64,000 nucleotides of DNA, taken from NCBI RefSeq assembly GCF_012927115.1, contig NZ_JABBFY010000002.1, positions 434,001 through 498,000 of the forward strand, given 5' to 3'. The position numbers were made by a program, and so were the translations under genes. The notes below the pieces were generated by a model, which was given only the letters and a program-made list of their open reading frames with translations, did not search any database and was not told where the DNA came from. This stretch comes from Sphingomonas sp. G-3-2-10 (GTDB lineage: Bacteria; Pseudomonadota; Alphaproteobacteria; Sphingomonadales; Sphingomonadaceae). Positions within the stretch are counted from its first letter, which is position 1, and every line of letters begins with the position of its first letter. Below are positions 51,871 to 60,700 of the stretch, piece after piece.

Positions 51871-53586
51871 GTGAGCGAAGCCGCCGCCACTGCGACCGGC
51901 GTGGTCAAGCGCTTCGCGCCCGATGCGCCGCCCGCGCTCGATGGCGTGGCGATCGAGATTTTGCCGGGCAAGATGACCGGGCTGGTCGGACCGGACGGCG
52001 CGGGCAAGACGACGCTGATCCGCATCCTTGCCGGGCTGATCGTACCCGAAGCGGGCGAGGTCCGCGTCGGCGGGCGTCCCGCGCTCGATGCCGATCGCAG
52101 CCAGCTCGGTTACATGCCGCAGCGTTTCGGCCTGTACGAAGACCTGACCGTCCGCGAGAATCTGGATCTCTATGCCGAGCTGCGCGGGCTGGGGCATGAC
52201 GAGCGCGAGGAACGGTTCGGGCAGTTGCTCGACTTCACCGATCTCAAGCGGTTCCAGCAGCGGCTGGCAGGCAAGCTGTCGGGCGGCATGAAGCAGAAGC
52301 TGGGCCTGGCCTGCGCGCTGGTTCGCGCGCCGAAACTGTTGCTGCTCGACGAACCGGGTGTCGGCGTCGATCCCGTGTCGCGCCGCGAATTGTGGGCGAT
52401 GGTCCGCGATCTGGCGGGCGACGGGATCGGCGTGCTGTGGTCGACCGCCTATCTCGACGAAGCCGAACAATGCGACACGGTGTTCCTGTTGAGCGAAGGC
52501 AAGCTGCTCCACAGCGGCCCGCCGCGCGAACTGACCGCGACGATGAAGGAGCGGATCGTCCGGCTCGACGTCCCCGCCAGCGCTCGCCGCGCGACGCTGC
52601 GCAAGGCGCTCGACCATCCGGCGATCGAAGACGGTACGGTGCAGGGCGATGCGATCCGGCTGATGCTGCGGCCCGATATGAAGGCGCCCGATGCACAGGC
52701 GATCGGCGGCGATGCGGGCAAGAAATTGAAGAAGGCCGAGCCGCGCTTCGAGGATGCGTTTATCGACCTGCTCGGTGGCGGTCCCAAGGGCACGTCGGAA
52801 CTGGCCGAACATTATCCGGTGATCCCCGAAACGGGCGCAGCGGCGATCGAAGCCAAGGGGCTGACCAAGCGCTTCGGCGACTTCACCGCGGCGCGCGACG
52901 TGAATTTCAGCGTCGGGCGCGGGCAGGTGTTCGGGTTGCTCGGCCCCAATGGCGCGGGCAAATCGACCACCTTCAAGATGCTGTGCGGCTTGCTGACGCC
53001 AAGCGAAGGCACCGGATCGGTCGCGGGCAACGATTTGCGCACCGCCAGCGCCGATGCGCGCCAGTCGCTCGGCTATATGGCGCAGAAATTCTCGCTCTAT
53101 GGCGATCTGAGCGTCCGCCAGAATCTCGATTTCTTCGCCGGAGCCTATGGCCTGTCGGGCAGCGACGCGCGGCAAGCGATCGAGCGGGCGACCGAAATCT
53201 TCCACCTCGAACGGTATCTGAAGGACAATAGCGGGGGTCTGCCGCTCGGGTACAAGCAGCGGCTCGCGTTGGCCTGCGCGGTGCTGCACGAACCGCCGGT
53301 GCTGTTCCTCGACGAGCCGACATCGGGCGTCGATCCCATCGTGCGGCGCGAATTCTGGACCCATATCAACGGGCTGGTCGAGAAGGGCGTGACGGTGCTG
53401 GTCACGACGCACTTCATGGAGGAAGCCGAATATTGCGACCGGATCGCGCTGATCTATCGCTCCGAACAGATCGCGACCGGCACGCCCGATGAGCTCAAGG
53501 CGCAGGTCGGCAGGCCCGATGCGACGATGGAAGATGCCTTCATCGCGCTGATCGAAGCCTCCGACCGCGAGCGGGAAGCGGCATGA
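51871..53586 (+). CDS. ybhF: Double ABC ATPase of the YbhF type
   Basis: A 571-residue protein with two nucleotide-binding domains. The first: GPDGAGKTT, LSGGMKQKLGLA, LLLDEPGVGVDP. The second: GPNGAGKST, LPLGYKQRLALA, LFLDEPTSGVDP. The second signature lacks SGG, as is usual in YbhF-like proteins, so the two sites are probably unequal. The start is GTG at 51871, one base after the adaptor stop. Confidence 0.9.
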   Translation: MSEAAATATGVVKRFAPDAPPALDGVAIEILPGKMTGLVGPDGAGKTTLIRILAGLIVPEAGEVRVGGRPALDADRSQLGYMPQRFGLYEDLTVRENLDLYAELRGLGHDEREERFGQLLDFTDLKRFQQRLAGKLSGGMKQKLGLACALVRAPKLLLLDEPGVGVDPVSRRELWAMVRDLAGDGIGVLWSTAYLDEAEQCDTVFLLSEGKLLHSGPPRELTATMKERIVRLDVPASARRATLRKALDHPAIEDGTVQGDAIRLMLRPDMKAPDAQAIGGDAGKKLKKAEPRFEDAFIDLLGGGPKGTSELAEHYPVIPETGAAAIEAKGLTKRFGDFTAARDVNFSVGRGQVFGLLGPNGAGKSTTFKMLCGLLTPSEGTGSVAGNDLRTASADARQSLGYMAQKFSLYGDLSVRQNLDFFAGAYGLSGSDARQAIERATEIFHLERYLKDNSGGLPLGYKQRLALACAVLHEPPVLFLDEPTSGVDPIVRREFWTHINGLVEKGVTVLVTTHFMEEAEYCDRIALIYRSEQIATGTPDELKAQVGRPDATMEDAFIALIEASDREREAA

Positions 53587-54707
53587 ACCGGCCGTTCGAT
53601 ACGCGCCGGTTCCGGGCGATGCTGCTCAAGGAAACGCACCAGATCGTGCGCGATCCTTCGACCTTCCTGATCGCACTGGTCCTGCCGCTGCTGCTGCTGT
53701 TCCTGTTCGGCTATGGCGTGAACCTCGATTCCTCGCGCACCCGCATCGGCATCGCGGTGCAGGACGACAGCGCGGCGGCCGCCAGCCTTGCCGGCACCTT
53801 CCAGAATTCCCGCTATTTCGACGTGGTCGAGGTGGGCGGGATGAAGAAGCTGCGCGACGAGCTGATCGCCGATCGCATCCGTGGCATCGTCGTCATCCCG
53901 CAGGACTTCGGCCGCGACGTCGCGCGCGGCGGAGGCACGATCCAGGTGGTGACCGACGGTTCGCTGCCCAACACCGCCGCCTTCATCGCCGCCTATTCCG
54001 AAGGCGTTCGCGCGACATGGGCGGCGGCGCGCGCCAGCGATGCGGCGAAGCTGCGCGCGCCGCCGATCAGCGTCGCGTCGCGCTTCTGGTTCAATCCCGA
54101 ACTGGCGAGCCGCTACTTCCTCGTCCCCGGATCGATCGCGGTGGTCATGACGATGATCGGATCGCTGCTGACCGCATTGGTGATCGCGCGCGAATGGGAG
54201 CGCGGGACGCTGGAGGCGCTGATGGCCACCCCGATCGGGATGGGCGAGTTCATCCTGACCAAGGTCATTCCCTATTTCGTGCTCGGCCTCGGCTCGATGA
54301 CGCTTTGCACGGTGCTGGCGATCACCATCTTCGGCGTGCCGTTCCGGGGAAGTCCGCTGGCGCTGCTGGTGATCTCGTCGGTCTATCTGATCCCGTCGCT
54401 GGGACAGGGGCTGCTGATCTCGGCAGGGGTGAAGAACCAGTTCGTCGCCAGTCAGGTGGCGCTGCTCACCGCCTTCCTGCCGACGATGCTGCTGTCGGGC
54501 TTCCTGTTCGAGATTTCGTCGATGCCGAAGCCGATCCAGGCGCTGACCTATCTCGTGCCCGCGCGCTATCTGATCCCCCAGCTCCAGACGGTGTTCATCG
54601 CGGGAGATGATTGGGGACTGTTCCTGCCCAATCTCGCGATCCTCGCGGTCTTCGGCGCGGTGCTGTTCGCGATGTGCGTGCGCGTCACGCGGCGGAGGAT
54701 CGCATGA
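53583..54707 (+). CDS. ybhS: ABC-2 permease of the exporter, first
   Basis: A 374-residue ABC-2 permease: amphipathic start (FRAMLLKETHQIVRDPSTFL), one helix, a large periplasmic domain, and five helices at the C-terminal half with REWERGTLEALMATP, the coupling motif of the family. ATGA overlaps on both sides with ybhF and the second permease. Confidence 0.9.
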   Translation: MNRPFDTRRFRAMLLKETHQIVRDPSTFLIALVLPLLLLFLFGYGVNLDSSRTRIGIAVQDDSAAAASLAGTFQNSRYFDVVEVGGMKKLRDELIADRIRGIVVIPQDFGRDVARGGGTIQVVTDGSLPNTAAFIAAYSEGVRATWAAARASDAAKLRAPPISVASRFWFNPELASRYFLVPGSIAVVMTMIGSLLTALVIAREWERGTLEALMATPIGMGEFILTKVIPYFVLGLGSMTLCTVLAITIFGVPFRGSPLALLVISSVYLIPSLGQGLLISAGVKNQFVASQVALLTAFLPTMLLSGFLFEISSMPKPIQALTYLVPARYLIPQLQTVFIAGDDWGLFLPNLAILAVFGAVLFAMCVRVTRRRIA

Positions 54708-55810
54708 TCGGCGCGCGCCTGCGGGCGATCATCGTCAAGGAGCTTTGGGCGATCCTGCGGGATCCCAAGGCGCGGATCACGCTCGTCGTGCCGCCCTTGC
54801 TCCAGCTGTTCCTGTTCGGCTTTGCCTCGACGCTGGAAGTGTCGAGCATCCGCGTCGGCGTGCTCAACATGGACAATGGCGCGTACAGCCGCGAAGTGAT
54901 CCAGCGGATCGCGGGCAGCCCCAATGTGGCGCGGATCGTCGCGTTGCGATCCGACGCCGAATTGCGGCAGGCGATCGACCGGCAACAGGTGATCGCCGCC
55001 GTGCGCTTCGACGCCACTTTCTCCGCCGACATCGCGGCCGGGCGTGGCGCAACGCTGGGCGCCATCTATGACGGCCGCCGCTCCAATGCCGCGCAGATCG
55101 TGTCGGGCTATATCGAGCGGATCGCGGGCGAAGTCGGCGCCAGCGTCTCGGCGCGCGCGCCGCCGGTGGTCGGCCAGTCGATCGTGACGCACTGGTTCAA
55201 CCCCAACCTCACCTATCTCTGGTTCGTCATGCCCGCGCTGATCGTCATCATCGCTGCGGTGTCGGCGCTGTCGGTCGTGTCGCAATCGGTGGCGCGCGAG
55301 CGCGAGCTGGGCACATTCGACCAGTTGATGGTCTCCCCGCTGCGCACTTACGAGATTTTGATCGGCAAGATGGTGCCGCCGGTGGTGATCGGCCTCGCCA
55401 ACGTCACCCTGTTCGTGCTCCTGATCCCGACCGTGTTCGGCGTGCCGCTGACCGGATCGCTGCTCCTCTTCTATATCGCCCTGCTCTTCTACCTGCTGGC
55501 GCTGACCGGGATCGGGATGCTGATCTCGACGCTGTCTCAGACCCAGCAACAGGCGTTTCTCGGCATGTTCCTCGCCACCGTGCCGCTGATCATCCTGTCG
55601 GGCTATGCCAGCCCGGTCGACAATATGCCCGACTGGCTGCGGATCATCGCCTATGCGAACCCGCCGACCTGGTTCCTCAACATTTCCGAAGGCGTGTTCC
55701 TGAAGGCGATGCCCGCCTCGGCGATCCTCGCCAACACCTGGCCTCTCGTCATCATCGCCGGCGTGAGCATCGCCGCCGCGTCGATGCTGTTCCGTTCGCG
55801 GATGGAGTAA
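54704..55810 (+). CDS. ybhR: ABC-2 permease of the exporter, second
   Basis: A 368-residue paralogue of the preceding permease with the same layout: IVKELWAILRDPKARITL, a periplasmic domain, then helices with ARERELGTFDQLMVSPL. The two permeases form a heterodimer with YbhF. The start overlaps the stop of ybhS by four bases. Confidence 0.9.
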   Translation: MIGARLRAIIVKELWAILRDPKARITLVVPPLLQLFLFGFASTLEVSSIRVGVLNMDNGAYSREVIQRIAGSPNVARIVALRSDAELRQAIDRQQVIAAVRFDATFSADIAAGRGATLGAIYDGRRSNAAQIVSGYIERIAGEVGASVSARAPPVVGQSIVTHWFNPNLTYLWFVMPALIVIIAAVSALSVVSQSVARERELGTFDQLMVSPLRTYEILIGKMVPPVVIGLANVTLFVLLIPTVFGVPLTGSLLLFYIALLFYLLALTGIGMLISTLSQTQQQAFLGMFLATVPLIILSGYASPVDNMPDWLRIIAYANPPTWFLNISEGVFLKAMPASAILANTWPLVIIAGVSIAAASMLFRSRME

Positions 55811-55815
55811 CCCCT

Positions 55816-57213
55816 ATGCGCACCCTCCCCTTTCTCCTCCTGCTTCCGCTGGCCGCCTGCACCGTCGGGCCGGACTATCAGCGCCCCGTCGTTTCGGGCG
55901 ATACCGGCAACTGGATCGGCGTGGTGCCCGTGGGGCCGGTCGATCTCGAGCCGTGGCGGCGGATGAACGATTCCGTCCTGATCGAGCTGATCGAGACCGG
56001 CGCGGCAGCCAATCTCGACGTGCGGCAGGCCGAGGCGCGTCTGCGCGAAGCCCGTGCCGGGCGCGACGCGGTGCGCGGCGGGACGGGGCCGCAGGTCAAC
56101 GCCACCGGCTCCGCCACCACCAACCGGCTGAGCGAGAATGGCCAGCTTCCGGTCGGCCAGATCCCTGGCCTCAGCCCCGAGTTCAACCTGTTCGACGCAG
56201 GCTTCGATGCGTCGTGGGAAATCGACCTGTGGGGCGGCAATCGCCGCGCGGTCGAAGCCGCCGGCCGCCGCGCCCAGGCTGCCGAAGCGCAGCGCAACGA
56301 AGTCCGGCTGCAAGTCGTGGCGGAGATCGCGCGCACCTATGGCGAGTTGCGCGGCGCACAGGCCCAGCTGGCGATCGTGCGCAGCGATGCCGAGTCCCAG
56401 CGTGCGATCGCCGGGCTGATCCGCCAGCGCTACCAGTCGGGCGAAGCCGCGCGGCTCGACGATGCCCGCGCCGATGCCGCGGCGCGCACCGCCGAAGCCG
56501 CCATCCCCGGCTTCGAAGCCGATATCCGCGCTGCGACCTATCGCCTCGCCCTGCTGACCGGCCGCCCGCCCGAAGCCTGGCTCGACCGGCTGAGCGCCAC
56601 CGCGCCGCTGCCCATCCCGCCCGCGCTGGCGGTGGATTCGGTGCGCTCGGACATTCTCCGCCGCCGCCCCGACGTGGCCGCCGCCGAAGCGAAGCTCGCC
56701 GCCGCGACTTCGGATGTCGGGACCGAGACCGCCAATCTCTTCCCGCGCTTCTCGCTGCTCGGCAGCATCGGCCAGCAGGCGCGCGAGCCGGGCGACCTGT
56801 TCTCGACCGACAGCACCCGCTTCCAGTTCGGTCCCTCGCTGCGCTGGCCGATCTTCTCGATGGGACGTGTTCGCGCGCAGATCCGCGGTGCCGAGGCCCG
56901 CGCCGATTCCGCCGCGATCGATTATGAGCGCGCGGTGCTCGGCGCCTTGTCGGACAGCGAGACCGCGCTGAACCGCTACGCTTCGGCGCAACTGGCGGTG
57001 CGCGAACTCGAAGCTGCCCGCGCACAGGCGGCGACCGCGCTCGACCTGTCCCGCCAGCGCTTCCGCGCCGGGGAGGACGACCGGCTGACTCTGCTCGACG
57101 CCCAGACGCGCTTCAACGCCGCCGATCGCGCCGCCAGCGATGCCCGGACCGGCGTCTTTCTCGCCTATGTCGCGCTCACCAAGGCGCTGGGCGGAGGCTG
57201 GGCCACGGCATAA
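55816..57213 (+). CDS. Outer-membrane efflux lipoprotein (NodT/OprM type)
   Basis: A 465-residue TolC-fold channel. Lipobox LAAC near residue 15 follows a short signal peptide; TVGPDYQRP is the family start; two coiled-coil repeats with FDASWEIDLWGG, LLTGRPPE, DILRRRPDVAAAEAKLAAAT and GPSLRWPIFSMGRVRAQI match NodT proteins. Five bases after ybhR, it completes a tripartite drug or xenobiotic exporter. Confidence 0.93.
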   Translation: MRTLPFLLLLPLAACTVGPDYQRPVVSGDTGNWIGVVPVGPVDLEPWRRMNDSVLIELIETGAAANLDVRQAEARLREARAGRDAVRGGTGPQVNATGSATTNRLSENGQLPVGQIPGLSPEFNLFDAGFDASWEIDLWGGNRRAVEAAGRRAQAAEAQRNEVRLQVVAEIARTYGELRGAQAQLAIVRSDAESQRAIAGLIRQRYQSGEAARLDDARADAAARTAEAAIPGFEADIRAATYRLALLTGRPPEAWLDRLSATAPLPIPPALAVDSVRSDILRRRPDVAAAEAKLAAATSDVGTETANLFPRFSLLGSIGQQAREPGDLFSTDSTRFQFGPSLRWPIFSMGRVRAQIRGAEARADSAAIDYERAVLGALSDSETALNRYASAQLAVRELEAARAQAATALDLSRQRFRAGEDDRLTLLDAQTRFNAADRAASDARTGVFLAYVALTKALGGGWATA

Positions 57214-57288
57214 TCGGAAAGCCCCTGTCCGTTTCCTGTTTCTGAAGCGCGAGGAACTCGATATCCTGCGCGCCAACAGGAGCACGAC

Positions 57289-58281
57289 ATGGGCATTCTC
57301 GATTTTCTCAAGAAGCAGTTCGTCGACGTCATCGACTGGGTCGAGGAGCCGGGCGACCTCGGCTATCGCTATCCGATGGAGGATCGCGAGATCCAGAACG
57401 GCGCGGAGCTGACGGTGCGCGCGGGCCAGATCGCCTTCTTCTACAATGAAGGGGTGATGGCCGATGTCTTCCATCCCGGCCAGTACACGCTGAACACGGC
57501 GAACTTGCCCCTGCTCACCTCGCTGCGCAACTGGGACAAGGGCTTCGCCTCGCCGTTCAAGTCGGACATCTATTTCTACACGCACAAGGAACAGGCGGGC
57601 CTCAAATGGGGCACCCAGCAGCCGATCACGGTGCGCGACAAGGAATTCGGGCCGCTGCGCGTCCGCGCCTTCGGCAGCTATTCCTTCCGGATCGAGGACA
57701 TCCCCACCTTCGCGGTGAAGATGATGGGCACGCTCGACAAGCTCGAGGTCGCCGATATCGAACCGCAGCTGCGCGGCGCGATCGCGACGGCGCTGGCCAC
57801 CGGCCTTGGCGGCGGCGAAGTCGCCTTCATCGATCTCGCGGCCGATCAGGCGGCGCTGTCGGCGCGGCTGATGGCCGCGGTCCAGCCGGCGTTCGAGCTG
57901 TGGGGCCTGGAATGCACCAGCTTCTTCGTCGAGAGCATCTCGCTGCCCGAGGAAGTGCAGGCGATGCTCGACAAGGCCAGCTCGATGCGCGTGGTCGGCG
58001 ATCTCGACCGGTTCGTGCGCTTCCAGAGCGCGGAGGCGATCGAGACGGCGGCCGCCCAGTCGGGCGGCATCGCCGGGATCGGCGCTGGCGCCGCGGCGGG
58101 CATGGCGATCGGCCAGAGCATGTCGGGCGGTATCGGCGGCGGGGCTTCCGCAGCAGCGGCCCCGGCGGGCGAGGATGCGTTCGCGCAGATCGAGAAGCTG
58201 CACAAGCTGCTGACCGTCGGCGCGATCACCCAGGCCGAATTCGATGCGAAGAAGGCCGAGCTGATGGGCCGTATCCGCTGA
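57289..58281 (+). CDS. SPFH-domain protein with C-terminal SHOCT motif (YdjI-like)
   Basis: A 330-residue protein with no signal peptide. Residues of about 25-240 form an SPFH/band-7-like domain of the virion-core/YdjI group (YRYPMEDREIQNGAELTVRAGQ, FFYNEGVMADVFHPGQYTLNTANLP in parts). A Gly/Ala linker follows, then a SHOCT helix pair (FAQIEKLHKLLTVGAITQAEF). Such proteins scaffold membrane patches and are often with PspA or DUF4178. It heads the packed polyamine-related operon. Confidence 0.82.
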   Translation: MGILDFLKKQFVDVIDWVEEPGDLGYRYPMEDREIQNGAELTVRAGQIAFFYNEGVMADVFHPGQYTLNTANLPLLTSLRNWDKGFASPFKSDIYFYTHKEQAGLKWGTQQPITVRDKEFGPLRVRAFGSYSFRIEDIPTFAVKMMGTLDKLEVADIEPQLRGAIATALATGLGGGEVAFIDLAADQAALSARLMAAVQPAFELWGLECTSFFVESISLPEEVQAMLDKASSMRVVGDLDRFVRFQSAEAIETAAAQSGGIAGIGAGAAAGMAIGQSMSGGIGGGASAAAAPAGEDAFAQIEKLHKLLTVGAITQAEFDAKKAELMGRIR

Positions 58282-58285
58282 CCGC

Positions 58286-58960
58286 ATGAGCCTGACCGTT
58301 CCCTGTCCCAATTGCGGCGCGGAAGTCGTGTTCCGCTCGGCGGCCTTGCCGTCGCGCGTGTGCGGCTATTGCCAGTCGCTGCTCGTGCGCAGCGACGCCG
58401 GCGTGGCGGTGGTCGGCAAGTCATCGCCCCTGCCGTTCGACGTCAGCCCGATCCAGCTGGGCGTGCGCGGGCGGATCAAGGGCCACGCGTTCGAAGTGAT
58501 CGGGCGCATCCGCTGGGGCTGGACCGATGGATCGTGGAACGAATGGCTCGTGCTGTTCCATGACGGCGCGGTCGCCTGGCTGGGCGATGCGATGGGCCAG
58601 TTCATGCTGCTGCACGAGCGCGACTTCGAATCGGTACGGACCCGCACGCTGAGGGCGATCGCCGATGGCCGGGAAGCGATCCCGGGCACCGAAGTCCAGC
58701 TCGACAATCTGAAGATGAGCATCGTCGATGCCCGCCATGTGATCTGCCTGTCGGCCGAAGGCGAACTGCCCTTCACGCCCACGCCCGGCTGGCGGCTGTA
58801 CAGCGTCGACCTGCGCGCACCGGGCGGCGAATGCGCCAGCCTGCAGCGCGACGAAGTTTCGACGACCTTCTATTCCGGCCGTTACGTGACGCTGGCCGAG
58901 CTTGAGCCGCGCGGCCTGTGCAGCTTCGAAGGCTGGGCGAAGCCCGATTATGCTGCCTGA
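58286..58960 (+). CDS. DUF4178 protein with N-terminal zinc ribbon, short form
   Basis: A 224-residue protein. CPNC and CGYC (Cys 7, 10, 26, 29) make a zinc ribbon; the rest is the beta-rich DUF4178 domain (GRIKGHAFEVIGRIRWGW, WNEWLVLFHDG, WLGDAMGQFML). No membrane helix. The start is four bases after the SPFH gene and the end overlaps the next gene by 11. Function unknown. Confidence 0.85.
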   Translation: MSLTVPCPNCGAEVVFRSAALPSRVCGYCQSLLVRSDAGVAVVGKSSPLPFDVSPIQLGVRGRIKGHAFEVIGRIRWGWTDGSWNEWLVLFHDGAVAWLGDAMGQFMLLHERDFESVRTRTLRAIADGREAIPGTEVQLDNLKMSIVDARHVICLSAEGELPFTPTPGWRLYSVDLRAPGGECASLQRDEVSTTFYSGRYVTLAELEPRGLCSFEGWAKPDYAA

Positions 58961-60329
58961 CGCACCCGCTCCCGAAAGCGAGGCGCTGCCTCAGCTCCAG
59001 CCGGTGCCGGCGGCGAAGACGCTTGCCTGTCCGTCGTGCGGCGGCGGCGTGACGGTGCGCGCGGCCGGCTATTCGGTGACGGTGGTCTGCCAATATTGCG
59101 CCAGCGTCCTCGACGTATCCGATCCCATCGTGAAGCTGATCACAGAGAACCACCGCGCCGCGCGCGAGATCGCGATCCCGCTGGGCACGCGCGGCACGCT
59201 GCGCGGGGTGGAATGGGAAACGATCGGCTATCTCGCGCGATCGGAGAACGGCACTTATGGCTGGGAGGAATTCCTCCTCTTCAATCCCTATCACGGCTAT
59301 CGCTGGCTGATCTACAATCGCGGCGGCTGGAGCCTGGGCGAGACGCGCACCGAATGGCCGACATGGCAATTCGGCGAGCTTTCGATCGATGGCGCGGGGT
59401 ACAAACCTTTCTTCGCCAATGGCAGCGCGCAGGTCGATTATGTCGCGGGCGAATTCTACTGGCGCGTCACGGCGGGCGAGACCGTCTCGACCGACGACTG
59501 GGTCCGCCCGGGCTTCATGCTGTCCCGCGAAGCCAATGCGCATGAAGTGAGCTGGACCGTTTCCGAGCTCCTGTCGCCGCGCGAAATCCGCAGCGGTTTC
59601 GGAGTCGCGTCGAACCCTGCGCCGTGGCCGCCGCTGCCGCACCAGCCTTCGCCGCATGGCGCGTGGCTGAGCATCGGCTGGAAAGTCGCGCTCGCCGCGC
59701 TCGTCTTCCTGATCGGCGTGTCGATCGTGTTCGGCGGCAGCAGCACGCTGGTCGAGCAGACGCTGGAAATCCCGCGCGACGGTCGCGAGGCGAGCGCCAC
59801 GATCGGCCCGATCACGCTGTATCGCCCCTATCAGAAGGTCGAGATCAAGGCCGATGTGCCCGGCCTGTCGAACGGCTGGGTCGATCTGGACTACAGCCTG
59901 GTCAATCGCGCCACGCAGCAAAGCTACGACGCCTATGGCGCGGCGGAGCAATATTCGGGCGTCGATTCCGATGGCCGATGGAGCGAAGGGTCGGGCGCCA
60001 ACAACGTCTCGGTCGCCAGCGTGCCTGCCGGCACCTATGACGTGGTGGTCGAATATAAGGGCAATCGCTGGACCGGCGCGAGCGAGCCATCGACCTTTTC
60101 GGACAGCGGCGAGAATAGCTGGGTCGGCGGTTCGACAGCCGTCACGATCCGGGTGTCGCAGGGCGCGCTGTTCTTCTCCAACTTCCTGATCGCGCTGATC
60201 CTGATCGTGATTCCGCTGATCTGGGTATTCTTCCGCCATGTCCATTTCGAGCAGGCGCGGCAGGCCGAGAGCGATTTCGCGCCAACCGGGCTCGGCGCGC
60301 TCGGCGACGATGATGAGGATGACGATTGA
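58950..60329 (+). CDS. DUF4178 protein with zinc ribbon and two membrane helices, long form
   Basis: A 459-residue protein. Zinc ribbon Cys 27, 30, 47, 50; DUF4178 domain to about 215 (GTLRGVEWETIGYLAR, YGWEEFLLFNPYHGYRWL); helix 243-262; an extracytoplasmic beta-sandwich of about 145 residues; helix 410-428; and an acidic tail (DDDEDDD). The sandwich would sit in the periplasm with ribbon and tail inside. Likely a sensor or scaffold paired with the short form; function unknown. Confidence 0.85.
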   Translation: MLPDAPAPESEALPQLQPVPAAKTLACPSCGGGVTVRAAGYSVTVVCQYCASVLDVSDPIVKLITENHRAAREIAIPLGTRGTLRGVEWETIGYLARSENGTYGWEEFLLFNPYHGYRWLIYNRGGWSLGETRTEWPTWQFGELSIDGAGYKPFFANGSAQVDYVAGEFYWRVTAGETVSTDDWVRPGFMLSREANAHEVSWTVSELLSPREIRSGFGVASNPAPWPPLPHQPSPHGAWLSIGWKVALAALVFLIGVSIVFGGSSTLVEQTLEIPRDGREASATIGPITLYRPYQKVEIKADVPGLSNGWVDLDYSLVNRATQQSYDAYGAAEQYSGVDSDGRWSEGSGANNVSVASVPAGTYDVVVEYKGNRWTGASEPSTFSDSGENSWVGGSTAVTIRVSQGALFFSNFLIALILIVIPLIWVFFRHVHFEQARQAESDFAPTGLGALGDDDEDDD

Positions 60330-60475
60330 TGAGTACGAAGGTCTTCCTCTACGCGCTGTGGTGCATGGCGGCCGTCGGGCTGTTCCTCGTCTCCGGCATG
60401 TTTTCCTATTCGCCCTTCGCGGACGGCGGCCGTTCGGCCGTGCGCGGCGGCATCTACGGTCCCACTCACAAATAA
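60329..60475 (+). CDS. 48-residue single-helix membrane protein
   Basis: ATG overlaps the preceding stop by one base. The product has one hydrophobic helix (VFLYALWCMAAVGLFLVSGM), then SPFADGG and GGIYGPTHK. The tail GGIYGPTHK-like end is seen in small proteins next to DUF350/DUF4178 genes. The tight packing on both sides argues that it is a real gene. Function unknown. Confidence 0.7.
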   Translation: MSTKVFLYALWCMAAVGLFLVSGMFSYSPFADGGRSAVRGGIYGPTHK

Positions 60476-60487
60476 GGGGAATACGAT

Positions 60488-60700
60488 ATGGTCACGACCC
60501 TTCCGCAGGTGCTCGCCACGCTGCTCTACTCCGCGATCGGCATCGTCGTGTTCGTCGTCGGCTTCGTCATTCTCGACCTGCTGACTCCCGGCAAGCTGTG
60601 GGACGAGATCGAGAAGAAGCAGAACAATGCCGTAGCGATCTTCGCGGGCGCGGTGGCGATCGGTCTCGCCATCATCGTCGCCGCCGCGATTCATGGCTGA
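60488..60700 (+). CDS. DUF350 membrane protein
   Basis: A 70-residue protein with two helices, matching the DUF350 (UPF0719) family half-unit: LLYSAIGIVVFVVGFVILDLLTPG, then LWDEIEKKQNNAVAIFAGAV (parts). DUF350 proteins are membrane partners in operons with PspA, ATP-grasp and spermidine-synthase-like enzymes. AAGGGGA lies before the ATG. It overlaps the next gene by eight bases. Confidence 0.85.
   Translation: MVTTLPQVLATLLYSAIGIVVFVVGFVILDLLTPGKLWDEIEKKQNNAVAIFAGAVAIGLAIIVAAAIHG

Noticed and set aside
55651..58311. 886-codon minus-strand frame opposite the efflux channel and SPFH genes
   Set aside because: Crosses several well-supported plus-strand genes and their boundaries; composition is that of a shadow frame.
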